The notes under the pieces were generated by a model. That model saw only the letters and a list, made by a program, of their open reading frames with translations, had not been told where the DNA came from and ran no database searches. From NCBI GenBank assembly GCA_013138555.1, contig WTCN01000248.1, positions 1-11,381 of the forward strand: 11,381 nt of DNA, in the 5' to 3' direction. This document shows, piece after piece, positions 1 through 7,550 of the stretch (position 1 is its first letter; each line of letters begins with the position of its first letter). This stretch comes from Methyloprofundus sp. (GTDB lineage: Bacteria; Pseudomonadota; Gammaproteobacteria; Methylococcales; Methylomonadaceae). The position numbers were made by a program, and so were the translations under genes.

Positions 1-22
1 ATTGGAAAAGCAGTTTTTTCAT
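1..22 (-). CDS. Possible start of a leftward gene, cut by the window edge
   Basis: Reading leftward, an ATG at 22-20 opens a frame whose seven visible residues are MKKLLFQ, followed by the window edge. The Lys-Lys-hydrophobic start would suit a signal peptide or membrane protein, but seven residues cannot identify a family. A perfect TATAAT on the minus strand at 83-78 would place a transcript start about 50 bases upstream of this ATG, which is what makes the reading plausible. The ribosome binding site is poor (only AGATAG-like bases upstream). It could equally be chance. Confidence 0.25.
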
Positions 23-77
23 TAGCTATCTAAAAGTTTGTGACAATAATGCGTTTAAACGAATATAAAATCGCGCT

Positions 78-83
78 ATTATA
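78..83 (-). promoter_or_regulatory. Possible leftward -10 box (TATAAT)
   Basis: The minus strand carries a perfect TATAAT here. No convincing -35 box is seen at 16-18 bases upstream, so the call rests on the -10 alone. It would serve the possible leftward gene beginning at 22. Confidence 0.3.
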
Positions 84-97
84 CCCCATATAAAAAG

Positions 98-126
98 TTA
101 AACCTGCTTTGTCGTACTGATATACT
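98..126 (+). promoter_or_regulatory. Candidate promoter of malate dehydrogenase
   Basis: A TATACT -10 box at 121-126 matches five of six consensus bases. The hexamer 17 bases upstream, TTAAAC at 98-103, is a weak -35 (three of six). The nine-base repeat AAAGTTAAA occurs at 94-102 and again at 136-144, flanking the -10 box 42 bases apart, about four helical turns. An activator or repressor might use it, but in AT-rich DNA it may be chance. Confidence 0.35.
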
Positions 127-181
127 ATTCATGATAAAGTTAAAATAGCCTGACACATAAACTTATAAATTAGGATTATAG

Positions 182-1174
182 ATGAAGACACCCATTGATG
201 TAGCAGTTACAGGAGCCGCTGGGCAGATTAGTTATTCTTTACTATTTCGTTTGGCATCTGGTGAGTTATTTGGATTAGATCAGCCCATTGTATTGAGGCT
301 ATTGGAAATCACCCCTGCCTTACATCGTTTACATGGTGTACAAATGGAACTCAACGATTGTGCCTACCCCCTATTATCTAAAGTTATCCTAACGGATGAC
401 CCTAAAGTTGCTTTTAAAGAGGTAGATTATGCCTTTTTAGTCGGTGCAAGACCGCGTGGCCCCGGTATGAAGCGCAAAGATTTACTGGAAAGTAATGCAA
501 ATATTTTCTCTGAGCAAGGCAAAGCACTCAATGAAGTTGCAAACCGACATGTAAAAGTATTGATTACCGGAAACCCAGCTAATACCAATGCCTTAATTAC
601 CCAACGTAATGCCCCTGATTTAAATCCAGAGTGTTTTTCTGCCATGAGTATGCTGGACCACAATCGCGCCATCTATCAGTTAGCCAAAAAATGCGGTGTA
701 CGCTCAAAACACGTCAAAAATGTCATCGTCTGGGGCAATCACTCTGAAACACAATACCCTGATTTAACACATGCAACCGTTAAGGGATTGAATGCTTTAA
801 CCTTAGTGGATGAAAACTGGATTGAAAAGGAATTTGTACCCACAGTACAGCACCGGGGGGCAAGTGTTATTGAAGAGCGTGGTGGCGTATCAAGTGCTGC
901 CTCAGCCGCAAATGCCGCTATTTGTCAGATGCGCTCCTGGACTTTTGGTACTGAGGCAAGCGACTGGAGCGACTGGGTCAGTATGGCGGTTATTTCTGAC
1001 GGCAGCTATGGCGTTGAAAAGGGACTGTTTTTCTCATTTCCAGTGAAAGTCTCAAAATCAGGTGAAGTGAACATTGTAAAAGACCTGGAATTAGATGACT
1101 TTAGCAAGTCGTGTATAAAAGCCTCCGAGCAGGAATTAAAAGAGGAGCGTAAGGCGGTTAAGCATTTATTATAA
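182..1174 (+). CDS. mdh: Malate dehydrogenase, NAD-dependent (class 2)
   Basis: Cytoplasmic enzyme that interconverts malate and oxaloacetate with NAD in the TCA cycle. The 330 residues match the usual length of the class-2 (cytosolic-like) bacterial MDH family. The Rossmann nucleotide loop GAAGQI is at 11-16. The substrate arginines are R92 and R98 in the mobile loop GARPRGPGMKR and R162. The catalytic pair is D159 (LDHNRA) and H187 (WGNHSE), and GNPANTNA at 130-137 is the conserved NAD/substrate motif. The ATG is preceded by AGGA with a six-base spacer, which supports this start. Just before the catalytic Asp the sequence reads SMLDHNRA, where I recall TRLDHNRA as common; all catalytic residues are intact. 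A strong hairpin follows the stop, so it is probably transcribed alone or with partial read-through into the symporter gene. Confidence 0.97.
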   Translation: MKTPIDVAVTGAAGQISYSLLFRLASGELFGLDQPIVLRLLEITPALHRLHGVQMELNDCAYPLLSKVILTDDPKVAFKEVDYAFLVGARPRGPGMKRKDLLESNANIFSEQGKALNEVANRHVKVLITGNPANTNALITQRNAPDLNPECFSAMSMLDHNRAIYQLAKKCGVRSKHVKNVIVWGNHSETQYPDLTHATVKGLNALTLVDENWIEKEFVPTVQHRGASVIEERGGVSSAASAANAAICQMRSWTFGTEASDWSDWVSMAVISDGSYGVEKGLFFSFPVKVSKSGEVNIVKDLELDDFSKSCIKASEQELKEERKAVKHLL

Positions 1175-1190
1175 GCGCCAGCTCTTATGC

Positions 1191-1219
1191 ATTAACGCTG
1201 CAATAGAAGCAGCGTTAAT
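1191..1219 (+). terminator. Hairpin after mdh, probable terminator or attenuator
   Basis: A perfect 11-base inverted repeat, ATTAACGCTGC (1191-1201) and GCAGCGTTAAT (1209-1219), encloses a seven-base loop 16 bases past the mdh stop. No real T run follows, only TTAATC inside and after the stem. Termination may therefore be partial, or the hairpin may protect the mRNA 3' end. Confidence 0.6.
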
Positions 1220-1233
1220 CACACCATTACTCA

Positions 1234-1249
1234 ACGGCAAAACTGCCGT
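1234..1249 (+). repeat. Small hairpin in the mdh-symporter gap
   Basis: ACGGCA (1234-1239) and TGCCGT (1244-1249) form a perfect six-base stem with an AAAC tetraloop. It is the second of three successive hairpins in this gap. There is no T run after it. Confidence 0.5.
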
Positions 1250-1274
1250 ACCTCCCTCTATCAAACACGCCGTT

Positions 1275-1300
1275 ATTCCCGCAGTCTTTTTAGCGGGAAT
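1275..1300 (+). repeat. Hairpin covering the symporter ribosome binding region
   Basis: ATTCCCGC (1275-1282) pairs perfectly with GCGGGAAT (1293-1300) around a ten-base loop containing five Ts. The symporter ATG begins at 1303, so the only Shine-Dalgarno-like bases (GGGA, 1295-1298) lie in the 3' arm. The outline ATTCCC...GGGAAT recurs at 7356-7403, suggesting a dispersed palindromic repeat, although the loops do not match. Confidence 0.6.
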
Positions 1301-1302
1301 CT

Positions 1303-2619
1303 ATGACTAAAACCATGACAAAAAAAACCTCACTCACAAGTAAAATCCTTATCGGCATGGGCTTTGGGCTCATCACAGGTAGTTTAATCAACTACTTTGC
1401 AATGGAACAAGCCATTATTCAGACCTATCTTGTTAATGGCTTATTCCATGTCATCGGCTCAGCCTTTATTAATTCCCTAAAAATGCTGGTTGTCCCCTTA
1501 GTGACTTTCTCCTTGATATGTGGCGTTTGCGGTATCGGTGATGTCGGTGCATTGGGACGAATAGGCGTAAAATCATTTCTCCTCTACATCCTCACCACAG
1601 GACTCGCCATCACCCTGGCTTTAGTGGTTGCGATTACCATAGCCCCCGGCCAGGACTTTGAGCAACAGGCAAGCACAACAGAATTTGTTGCCAAGGCTTC
1701 CCCACCGATTACCGATGTATTTATCAATATCATCCCAGGAAACCCGATAGCAGCATTCGCTCAGGGCAATATGTTGCAAATCATATTTTTCGTCATCCTG
1801 TTTGCAATTGCCATGTTAATGACGGGCGAAATCGGCCGTCAACTGGCTGACACTGCCGAGAAACTCAATGAAGTGATGATGAAAGTCGTTACCTTAGTGA
1901 TGGATGTCGCACCTGTCGGCGTTTTTTGCCTGATGGCGAAAACCTTTTCTGAGCAGGGACTGAGTTTAATTTTGCCTATGATAGGCTATTTCTCTGTGGT
2001 GATCTTATGTTTATTACTGCATGCACTGGGTACATTTTCCGTACTACTCACTGTTTTTGCCAAATTAAACCCGGTCATCTTTATCAAAAAAATGCGTCCT
2101 GCGCATATTTTTGCCTTTAGCACCGCAAGTTCTAATGCAACGATACCCGTGACCCTACAAGTACTAGAAAAACGTATTGGCGTTGACAACTCTACTGCCG
2201 CATTTACCGTCCCTTTTGGCGCAACCATTAATATGGATGGTACTGCTATCATGCAAGGTGTCGCAACCGTCTTTATTGCGAATGTCTACCAGATTGACTT
2301 AGGTTTAACCCAGTACATTACCATTGTTGGTATGTCTATTCTAGCCTCTATAGGTACTGCGGGAGTTCCCGGGGTTGGCTTGATTATGCTGGCGATGGTA
2401 TTTAATCAGGTGGGACTACCTGTCGAAGGTATCGGCTTAATCCTGGGAGTAGACCGCTTACTGGATATGATGCGTACTGTTGTTAACATCACGGGGGATG
2501 CAACAGTCACCTGTATTGTTGCACGGGGTGAAAATACCCTTGACGATGCAATTTTCAATGACCCTGACGCAGGGATTATATCTGAGATCCATCTGCCACA
2601 TAAAAGCCAGGCGACTTAA
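1303..2619 (+). CDS. Na+-coupled dicarboxylate/acidic amino acid symporter (DAACS family)
   Basis: Inner-membrane secondary transporter of the GltP/DctA/EAAT family (TC 2.A.23), 438 residues, the usual length. Hydrophobic segments run from about 13 to the C-terminal helix. Re-entrant hairpin 1 is marked by STASSNATIP (273-282), the Na+ site by NMDGT (310-314) and hairpin 2 by ASIGTAGVPG (348-357). The last helix carries D384, D388, R391, N395 and D399. In characterised homologues such as GltPh the equivalent of R391 pairs with the substrate side-chain carboxylate, so an acidic amino acid or C4-dicarboxylate is expected; glutamate, aspartate, malate and succinate cannot be told apart here. An in-frame stop at 1291-1293 leaves only ATG 1303 or ATG 1315 as starts, and GGGA slightly favours 1303. 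The location after mdh would suit malate uptake, by inference. Confidence 0.93.
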   Translation: MTKTMTKKTSLTSKILIGMGFGLITGSLINYFAMEQAIIQTYLVNGLFHVIGSAFINSLKMLVVPLVTFSLICGVCGIGDVGALGRIGVKSFLLYILTTGLAITLALVVAITIAPGQDFEQQASTTEFVAKASPPITDVFINIIPGNPIAAFAQGNMLQIIFFVILFAIAMLMTGEIGRQLADTAEKLNEVMMKVVTLVMDVAPVGVFCLMAKTFSEQGLSLILPMIGYFSVVILCLLLHALGTFSVLLTVFAKLNPVIFIKKMRPAHIFAFSTASSNATIPVTLQVLEKRIGVDNSTAAFTVPFGATINMDGTAIMQGVATVFIANVYQIDLGLTQYITIVGMSILASIGTAGVPGVGLIMLAMVFNQVGLPVEGIGLILGVDRLLDMMRTVVNITGDATVTCIVARGENTLDDAIFNDPDAGIISEIHLPHKSQAT

Positions 2620-2631
2620 AGAGCAATCGTT

Positions 2632-2696
2632 GTAGGAGGGACTTTAGCCGCGACCACGGATCAACCGCAAGTTGTCGCGGCTAAAGCCCCTCCTAC
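2632..2696. repeat. REP-like long imperfect palindrome between convergent genes
   Basis: Arms 2632-2654 and 2674-2696 pair over 23 positions with one mismatch (A2641 opposite C2687) around a 19-base loop. The arms read GTAGGAGGG-A-CTTTAGCCGCGAC and its complement. The GTAGGAG...GCTTTAGCC...GCGA style resembles REP elements that I know from Pseudomonas and other gammaproteobacteria. It lies 12 bases past the symporter stop and 60 bases past the acnB stop, so it could stabilise or end both transcripts. No T run follows on either strand, so it is not a classic intrinsic terminator. Confidence 0.75.
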
Positions 2697-2756
2697 CTGA
2701 AATGCGTAGAACTCAGCCTTTTCACACACCCGAATTCTACAAACACATCATTTCAA

Positions 2757-5351
2757 TTAAATCTCAACCGCCTCAGCTTTATCCTGATAAGCTTTAATCT
2801 GATCAAAATTCAGGTAGCGATAAGTATCCTCGGCTGTTTCATTAATCTGACTGACATACGTCATATACTCCTCAGCTGTTGGAATCTTACCTAAGATAGA
2901 ACACACTGCCGCTAACTCCGCCGACCCCAGGTATACATTTGCATTATTACCCAAGCGGTTCGGGAAGTTACGCGTCGATGTCGAAACGACCGTTGCATTA
3001 TCAGCAACACGCGCCTGATTCCCCATACATAAGGAACATCCTGGCATTTCCATACGTGCGCCTGATTTGCCAAAAGTGCTGTAATAGCCCTCTTCGACTA
3101 ATTGCTCCTGATCCATTTTTGTCGGTGGTGAAACCCAAAGCTTTGTCGGCAATTGGCCCTGCTGTTTCTCTAATAACTTACCTGCTGCACGAAAGTGCCC
3201 AATATTAGTCATACAAGAACCTAAAAAGACTTCATCAATTTTAGTTCCTGCCACATCTGCCAATGTTTTTACATCATCAGGATCATTCGGGCAGGCCATG
3301 ATAGGCTCTTTAATCGCCGTCATATCAATGTCTATCACGGTATGATATTCAGCATCAGCATCAGGCTCCAATAACTCAGGAGTCGCTAACCAGGCTTGCA
3401 TTTCTTTCACTCTACGCTCAATAGTACGCGCATCACCATAACCTTCCGCTATCATCCATTTCAACATAGTGATATTAGAATTCATATATTCGCGAATCGG
3501 CGCTTCGCCTAAACGAATCGTACAACCCGCTGCCGAACGCTCTGCTGAGGCATCGGAAAGCTCAAAGGCTTGTTCTACTTTTAGATCCGGTAAACCTTCA
3601 ATTTCTAAAATACGCCCCGAAAAGACATTGATCTTGCCTTTTTTCTCGACAGTTAATAAACCTTTTTCAATCGCCGCCAGAGGAATTGCATTCACTAGAT
3701 CACGCAAAGTAATCCCTGGTTGCATAGAGCCTTTAAAGCGAACTAAAACAGACTCCGGCATATCTAAAGGCATCACTCCGGTCGCAGCAGCAAAAGCAAC
3801 CAGACCGGAACCGGCAGGGAATGAAATACCCATAGGAAAGCGCGTATGTGAATCACCGCCAGTCCCTACAGTATCAGGCAATAACATACGGTTTAACCAC
3901 GAATGAATAATACCATCACCTGGACGTAAGGCAACACCGGCACGATTCATAATGAAATCAGGCAAACTGTGTTGCATCGCCACATCAATCGGTTTTGGAT
4001 AAGCCGCAGTATGACAAAAAGACTGCATCACTAAATCAGCAGAAAAACCTAAACAGGCTAAATCTTTTAACTCATCCCGGGTCATAGGCCCGGTGGTATC
4101 TTGCGAGCCTACAGTGGTCATATGCGGTTCGCAATAAGTATTAGGACGCACACCTGCAACACCACAGGCTTTACCGACAATTTTCTGCGCCAGAGTATAG
4201 CCTTTATCACTTTGCGTTGCATCCTGTGGTCTACGGAATACAGTGGCTGGCTCTAAACCCAGTGCTTTACGCGCTCTATCCGTTAAGCCACGACCGATAA
4301 TCAGTGGAATACGGCCACCGGCACGTACTTCGTCCAGAATAATAAATGTTTTTAAAGCAAAGTTACAGACCACTTCATCAGTATCATGACGTTTAACAAC
4401 GCCCTGATAAGGATAGATATCAATGACATCCCCCATCGCCATATTCTCTACATCACATTCAAAAGGGAGTGCCCCTGAATCTTCCATGGTATTAAAGAAA
4501 ATAGGCGCGATTTTTCCACCGATACACACACCCCCTGCTCTTTTATTCGGCACATAGGGAATATCATCTCCAGTAAACCAGAGTACCGAATTAGTTGCTG
4601 ATTTACGCGATGAACCCGTCCCCACGACATCCCCTACATAAGCAACTGGAAAGCCTTTCTGTTTCAGTTCTTCAATTTGCTTTTCGGCATTGCTAATCCC
4701 TTCTCTAGGGATTTTTAACATTGCTTGCGCGTGTAGCGGAATATCGGGGCGAGACCATGCATCGGGCGCAGGTGATAAATCATCGGTATTGGTTTCACCA
4801 GTTACTTTAAAAACTGTCACCGTTAATTTTTTAGGGACTTCTGCCTTACTGGTAAACCACTCTGCATCGGCCCATGACTGAATAATCTGTTGCGCAAAAA
4901 CATTACCCGCTTGCGCTTTTTCCTGTACATCATGAAATGCATCAAACACCAGTAAAGTATGTGACAAAGCATGTGCAGCAATCGGCGCAAGTGCCTCTAT
5001 ATCCAGCAAATCAATCAGTGGTGCGATATTATAGCCACCGAGCATCGTGCCTAATAACTCAGTTGCACGCAAGGCATCGATAATAGGCGAGGAAACTTCC
5101 CCTTTCGTCACTGCCGCTAAAAAGCCCGCTTTAACATAGGCAGCTTCATCAACACCCGCAGGGACACGATGGCTTAATAAATCCAGCAAAAAGCCTTCCT
5201 CACCAATAGGAGGCTGTTTGATCAGTTCAACAATCGCAGCAACCTGCTCGGCATTCAAGGGCTGTGGAACCACACCTTGCTTTGCTCTGTCTTCAACATG
5301 CTGACGATATTGAGATAAAATTTCAGTTGCTTTTAATGTTTTTTCAGACAT
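2757..5351 (-). CDS. acnB: Aconitate hydratase B (bifunctional aconitase/2-methylisocitrate dehydratase type)
   Basis: Cytoplasmic [4Fe-4S] enzyme that isomerises citrate to isocitrate via cis-aconitate. The 864 residues compare with 865 in E. coli AcnB. The order of parts is typical of AcnB: a HEAT-like helical domain (about 1-160), a swivel domain (about 165-375, with GTGSSRKSAT at 244-253) and the catalytic core. The cluster ligands are C713 (LGSCMTN), C772 and C775 (GCSLCMGNQ). GGDSHTR at 498-504 and TRNFPNR at 793-799 (R794, R799) are further active-site motifs. AGAAGG lies upstream with the AGGT end nine bases from the ATG. It has its own promoter in the 98-base gap behind it. Family members can also bind mRNA when the cluster is lost, which the sequence alone cannot show here. 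Nothing looks broken. Confidence 0.98.
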   Translation of the reverse strand: MSEKTLKATEILSQYRQHVEDRAKQGVVPQPLNAEQVAAIVELIKQPPIGEEGFLLDLLSHRVPAGVDEAAYVKAGFLAAVTKGEVSSPIIDALRATELLGTMLGGYNIAPLIDLLDIEALAPIAAHALSHTLLVFDAFHDVQEKAQAGNVFAQQIIQSWADAEWFTSKAEVPKKLTVTVFKVTGETNTDDLSPAPDAWSRPDIPLHAQAMLKIPREGISNAEKQIEELKQKGFPVAYVGDVVGTGSSRKSATNSVLWFTGDDIPYVPNKRAGGVCIGGKIAPIFFNTMEDSGALPFECDVENMAMGDVIDIYPYQGVVKRHDTDEVVCNFALKTFIILDEVRAGGRIPLIIGRGLTDRARKALGLEPATVFRRPQDATQSDKGYTLAQKIVGKACGVAGVRPNTYCEPHMTTVGSQDTTGPMTRDELKDLACLGFSADLVMQSFCHTAAYPKPIDVAMQHSLPDFIMNRAGVALRPGDGIIHSWLNRMLLPDTVGTGGDSHTRFPMGISFPAGSGLVAFAAATGVMPLDMPESVLVRFKGSMQPGITLRDLVNAIPLAAIEKGLLTVEKKGKINVFSGRILEIEGLPDLKVEQAFELSDASAERSAAGCTIRLGEAPIREYMNSNITMLKWMIAEGYGDARTIERRVKEMQAWLATPELLEPDADAEYHTVIDIDMTAIKEPIMACPNDPDDVKTLADVAGTKIDEVFLGSCMTNIGHFRAAGKLLEKQQGQLPTKLWVSPPTKMDQEQLVEEGYYSTFGKSGARMEMPGCSLCMGNQARVADNATVVSTSTRNFPNRLGNNANVYLGSAELAAVCSILGKIPTAEEYMTYVSQINETAEDTYRYLNFDQIKAYQDKAEAVEI

Positions 5352-5405
5352 TCAATCATTACCTTCTTTAAATATAAATCTATAGGGGGTGTTGCTTAGC
5401 AATTC

Positions 5406-5434
5406 AGTATACAAGCCAGCCTACTTATAGACAA
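5406..5434 (-). promoter_or_regulatory. Candidate acnB promoter
   Basis: On the minus strand TTGTCT (5434-5429, four of six consensus bases) and TATACT (5411-5406, five of six) are separated by exactly 17 bases. Transcription would start near 5399 and give a leader of roughly 48 bases containing the acnB ribosome binding site. This suggests acnB does not depend on read-through from the upstream gene. Confidence 0.6.
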
Positions 5435-5449
5435 CTAAAACGTGAAGTA

Positions 5450-7186
5450 CTATTGCAAATCGTCTAAAACGCCAAAATAACTTTCGTAACTGCCTATGTT
5501 GCGCCCCTTTAATATAAACTCTGGCTCACTCTCTATTTGCAGTTCAGCTTGCCATACTCCCCCAACTATCCTGCAGTCATCAGCAACGACTCTATTAAGC
5601 CGCTGTACTAATAATGGCTTATTTTGCTTAAAGTCATAGCGCCATAATAACTGGACTGGCGGCTCTTTTTCCGCCGCTAACAGTAACAGCCTTTTATTTG
5701 AAACAATTAACCATAACTCTTTAAATTTCAATAATGACGGGGCGATGTCAATAGATATATCCGTATAAATAAACTGCGGAGTTTCTTCATCCTGCATGAT
5801 TGCCAAAATATACCTGGCTAACAAAGGCTTTATTTTCTTTTCAGGCGACCCGGAGCTGAGCCTGTTTTTTAAATACTCGGCATCATTTTTATCTAACTTT
5901 AATTGCACCTCTATACCTAAACGCCGCTCAACCTTGTTACGCCAACGGGTTATTTTTTTAGCACTCTCTTCATGATCCCTTTGATAGACATAATTCTCTA
6001 TAAACTCACTGAGCTTATCCGCCAGTTGCTGTTTATCACCTATATTTATAAAATCATTGGCATAACTATCCGGGTTAGCACTCTTTCCCTGAGCCATACA
6101 ATGATAAAGAAAGATGCGATCATGTTCACTGCGTATTGATAAGCCACTGATAATCTTCATGGCTTTAGTAAATGCCTCGGGGGTAACCGGCTTAAAGTAA
6201 TACAGAATTTCAGTGAGTTCCAGAGCGTAAATCCAGTGTTTACTGCGATAACGTAAAGAGGCATCACCAAAAATAGTCGTTGCCTGCTCACCAATAATGG
6301 CAATCACATCATGCAATAGATTTAATGCATATTTTTCCGAACTTTTTTTGATAACATGTTTACCCGCTTCTATTGCGGCTGATTGTGCTAGCCCTAATAC
6401 AGGATTAGCTGCCACTAGCCCCACTCTCAGCATCGGTGTCGCAAAACTTAAAAAAGGTTCGGCTTTTTTATAATAGCCAAAAGTCCGAGTCGATTTTTGA
6501 ATATACAGATAAGTTTTGCGCAGATTATAGCCTTTGATATTAACTGGAAAGCTATCCACTAAAACCAGAAGCTGTAAAGAGAGCCGATTGAGTGAACGAA
6601 ACAGGTTTTCAATGCTGGTTTCCAGTAATGGATTTTGTGACTCTGGATGATGAAGCCGTGCAACTGATTCAATTAAATCAACAATATCTTTAAAAATTAA
6701 ATCATTATTGATAAGCTCATTTTCAGTATATTGTTTATTGATAATCTTATCAAAAATAACTTTTGCTCTATCATGTAAAAGCTCTGCAATTTCATCATCA
6801 AAATAAGCCTGCTCTACATCCTCCTGCCAGGCTTCATTATCAGGAAATTCGACATATTGCTGATAATGCAATATTTTCTGTTTAACTTCAGCTTCCTTTT
6901 GGGTTAATAATGCTAACCTTTGCTGATAGTCTTTTTGCTGACATTGCAAAGCCTCAGCCTGTTCATCCAGTAAGCTTTGCTGATATTTTAACTGTAGATT
7001 TTCACTGCTCTGCTGGCGAAAAAACACAATAACAAAAGCACTGACCATTATCACCAGGCTACTGACATAAATCACCCACTCCCAATGACCTAGGCTTTGG
7101 GTTTTAGATAACATAAAAGTGGAGCCAAAAATAACAAGCACACTTAAAAACAATAAAAAAACGGATAATTTATAAATATATTTCAT
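5450..7186 (-). CDS. Unrecognised membrane-anchored coiled-coil protein with possible C-terminal PH/GRAM-like segment
   Basis: I do not recognise this 578-residue protein. Two hydrophobic helices lie at about 6-26 and 36-56 with a short polar loop between. Positive charges before the first and after the second suggest that both ends face the cytoplasm. Residues about 58-112 are rich in Gln, Glu and Lys and look like a coiled coil. Residues about 115-440 are mostly helical and include a hydrophobic, Gly/Ala-rich stretch (246-273) that may touch the membrane. The last hundred residues look strand-rich, with LWLIVSNKRLLLL at 491-503 and a final helix, which recalls PH/GRAM folds; that is inference. 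No nucleotide-binding loop or metal motif was seen. An in-frame stop lies two codons upstream of the ATG, so the start cannot move upstream, but the ribosome binding site is weak. acnB follows 98 bases downstream on the same strand. Confidence 0.85.
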   Translation of the reverse strand: MKYIYKLSVFLLFLSVLVIFGSTFMLSKTQSLGHWEWVIYVSSLVIMVSAFVIVFFRQQSSENLQLKYQQSLLDEQAEALQCQQKDYQQRLALLTQKEAEVKQKILHYQQYVEFPDNEAWQEDVEQAYFDDEIAELLHDRAKVIFDKIINKQYTENELINNDLIFKDIVDLIESVARLHHPESQNPLLETSIENLFRSLNRLSLQLLVLVDSFPVNIKGYNLRKTYLYIQKSTRTFGYYKKAEPFLSFATPMLRVGLVAANPVLGLAQSAAIEAGKHVIKKSSEKYALNLLHDVIAIIGEQATTIFGDASLRYRSKHWIYALELTEILYYFKPVTPEAFTKAMKIISGLSIRSEHDRIFLYHCMAQGKSANPDSYANDFINIGDKQQLADKLSEFIENYVYQRDHEESAKKITRWRNKVERRLGIEVQLKLDKNDAEYLKNRLSSGSPEKKIKPLLARYILAIMQDEETPQFIYTDISIDIAPSLLKFKELWLIVSNKRLLLLAAEKEPPVQLLWRYDFKQNKPLLVQRLNRVVADDCRIVGGVWQAELQIESEPEFILKGRNIGSYESYFGVLDDLQ

Positions 7187-7213
7187 ATTTCAAAAAACGT
7201 TTCGGTTGCTCTA

Positions 7214-7240
7214 ATGATAGAAAAATCTTAGCATTGCCAA
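7214..7240 (-). promoter_or_regulatory. Weak candidate promoter of the membrane-protein gene
   Basis: On the minus strand TTGGCA (7240-7235, five of six) is followed by TATCAT (7219-7214, five of six). The spacer is only 15 bases, shorter than the preferred 16-18. The position, about 30 bases before the start codon, is suitable. Confidence 0.35.
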
Positions 7241-7260
7241 TGTGACACACTCATATCAAC

Positions 7261-7273
7261 GCCTATGATAGGC
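7261..7273. promoter_or_regulatory. Perfect short palindrome, possible operator
   Basis: GCCTA-TGA-TAGGC is a perfect five-base inverted repeat with a three-base centre. It is about 20 bases upstream of the candidate leftward -35 box, where an activator could bind. A partial copy of one arm (AAGCCTAT) occurs at about 7283-7290. The binding protein is unknown. Confidence 0.3.
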
Positions 7274-7355
7274 ATCTAATTCAAGCCTATCCTTACTATA
7301 AACATTTGCTATGTTTTGTCCATATTTTTTCCTGATAAAGTAACGCTTCTTCGTC

Positions 7356-7408
7356 ATTCCCAAAGTCTATCCAGGCTTGTCAGGCACAAGCTTTATCGGG
7401 AATTTTTT
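7356..7408 (+). repeat. Nested hairpin with a T run, possible repeat remnant or terminator
   Basis: The outer arms ATTCCC (7356-7361) and GGGAAT (7398-7403) enclose an inner stem GCTTGT (7375-7380) and ACAAGC (7386-7391) with loop CAGGC. AAAG (7362-7365) could also pair with CTTT (7391-7394), in competition at one base. Six Ts run from 7403 to 7408. On the plus strand this resembles an intrinsic terminator, yet no plus-strand gene lies immediately upstream. It may end a short transcript, attenuate a longer leader of the regulator gene, or be a decayed dispersed repeat. Confidence 0.5.
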
Positions 7409-7520
7409 GCTTGAACCTAAAGATTCCGGCAAATAGTATGCAAGCATAACGATTCACGAACTTCGAAATTATGATACTCATTCCAGTGCTCCATAAAAAA
7501 TCTTTTATTCCGCTAGTTTC

Positions 7521-7550
7521 TTGGCTAAGTCCCATTATTCATGTTATAAA
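7521..7550 (+). promoter_or_regulatory. Candidate promoter of the LuxR-type regulator gene
   Basis: TTGGCT (7521-7526, four of six) and TATAAA (7545-7550, five of six) are 18 bases apart. Transcription would begin near 7557, leaving a leader of about 20 bases before ATG 7577. If translation begins at the later ATG 7670 the leader would be about 110 bases. Confidence 0.5.

Noticed and set aside
3469..3906. A 145-codon open frame on the plus strand inside acnB
   Set aside because: It is antisense to a fully conserved stretch of aconitase, shows no family resemblance and has no supporting promoter or ribosome binding site. It is a shadow frame.
7241..7257. A CRP-like site starting TGTGA in the divergent spacer
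   Set aside because: The second half-site (CATAT where TCACA is expected) is too poor.
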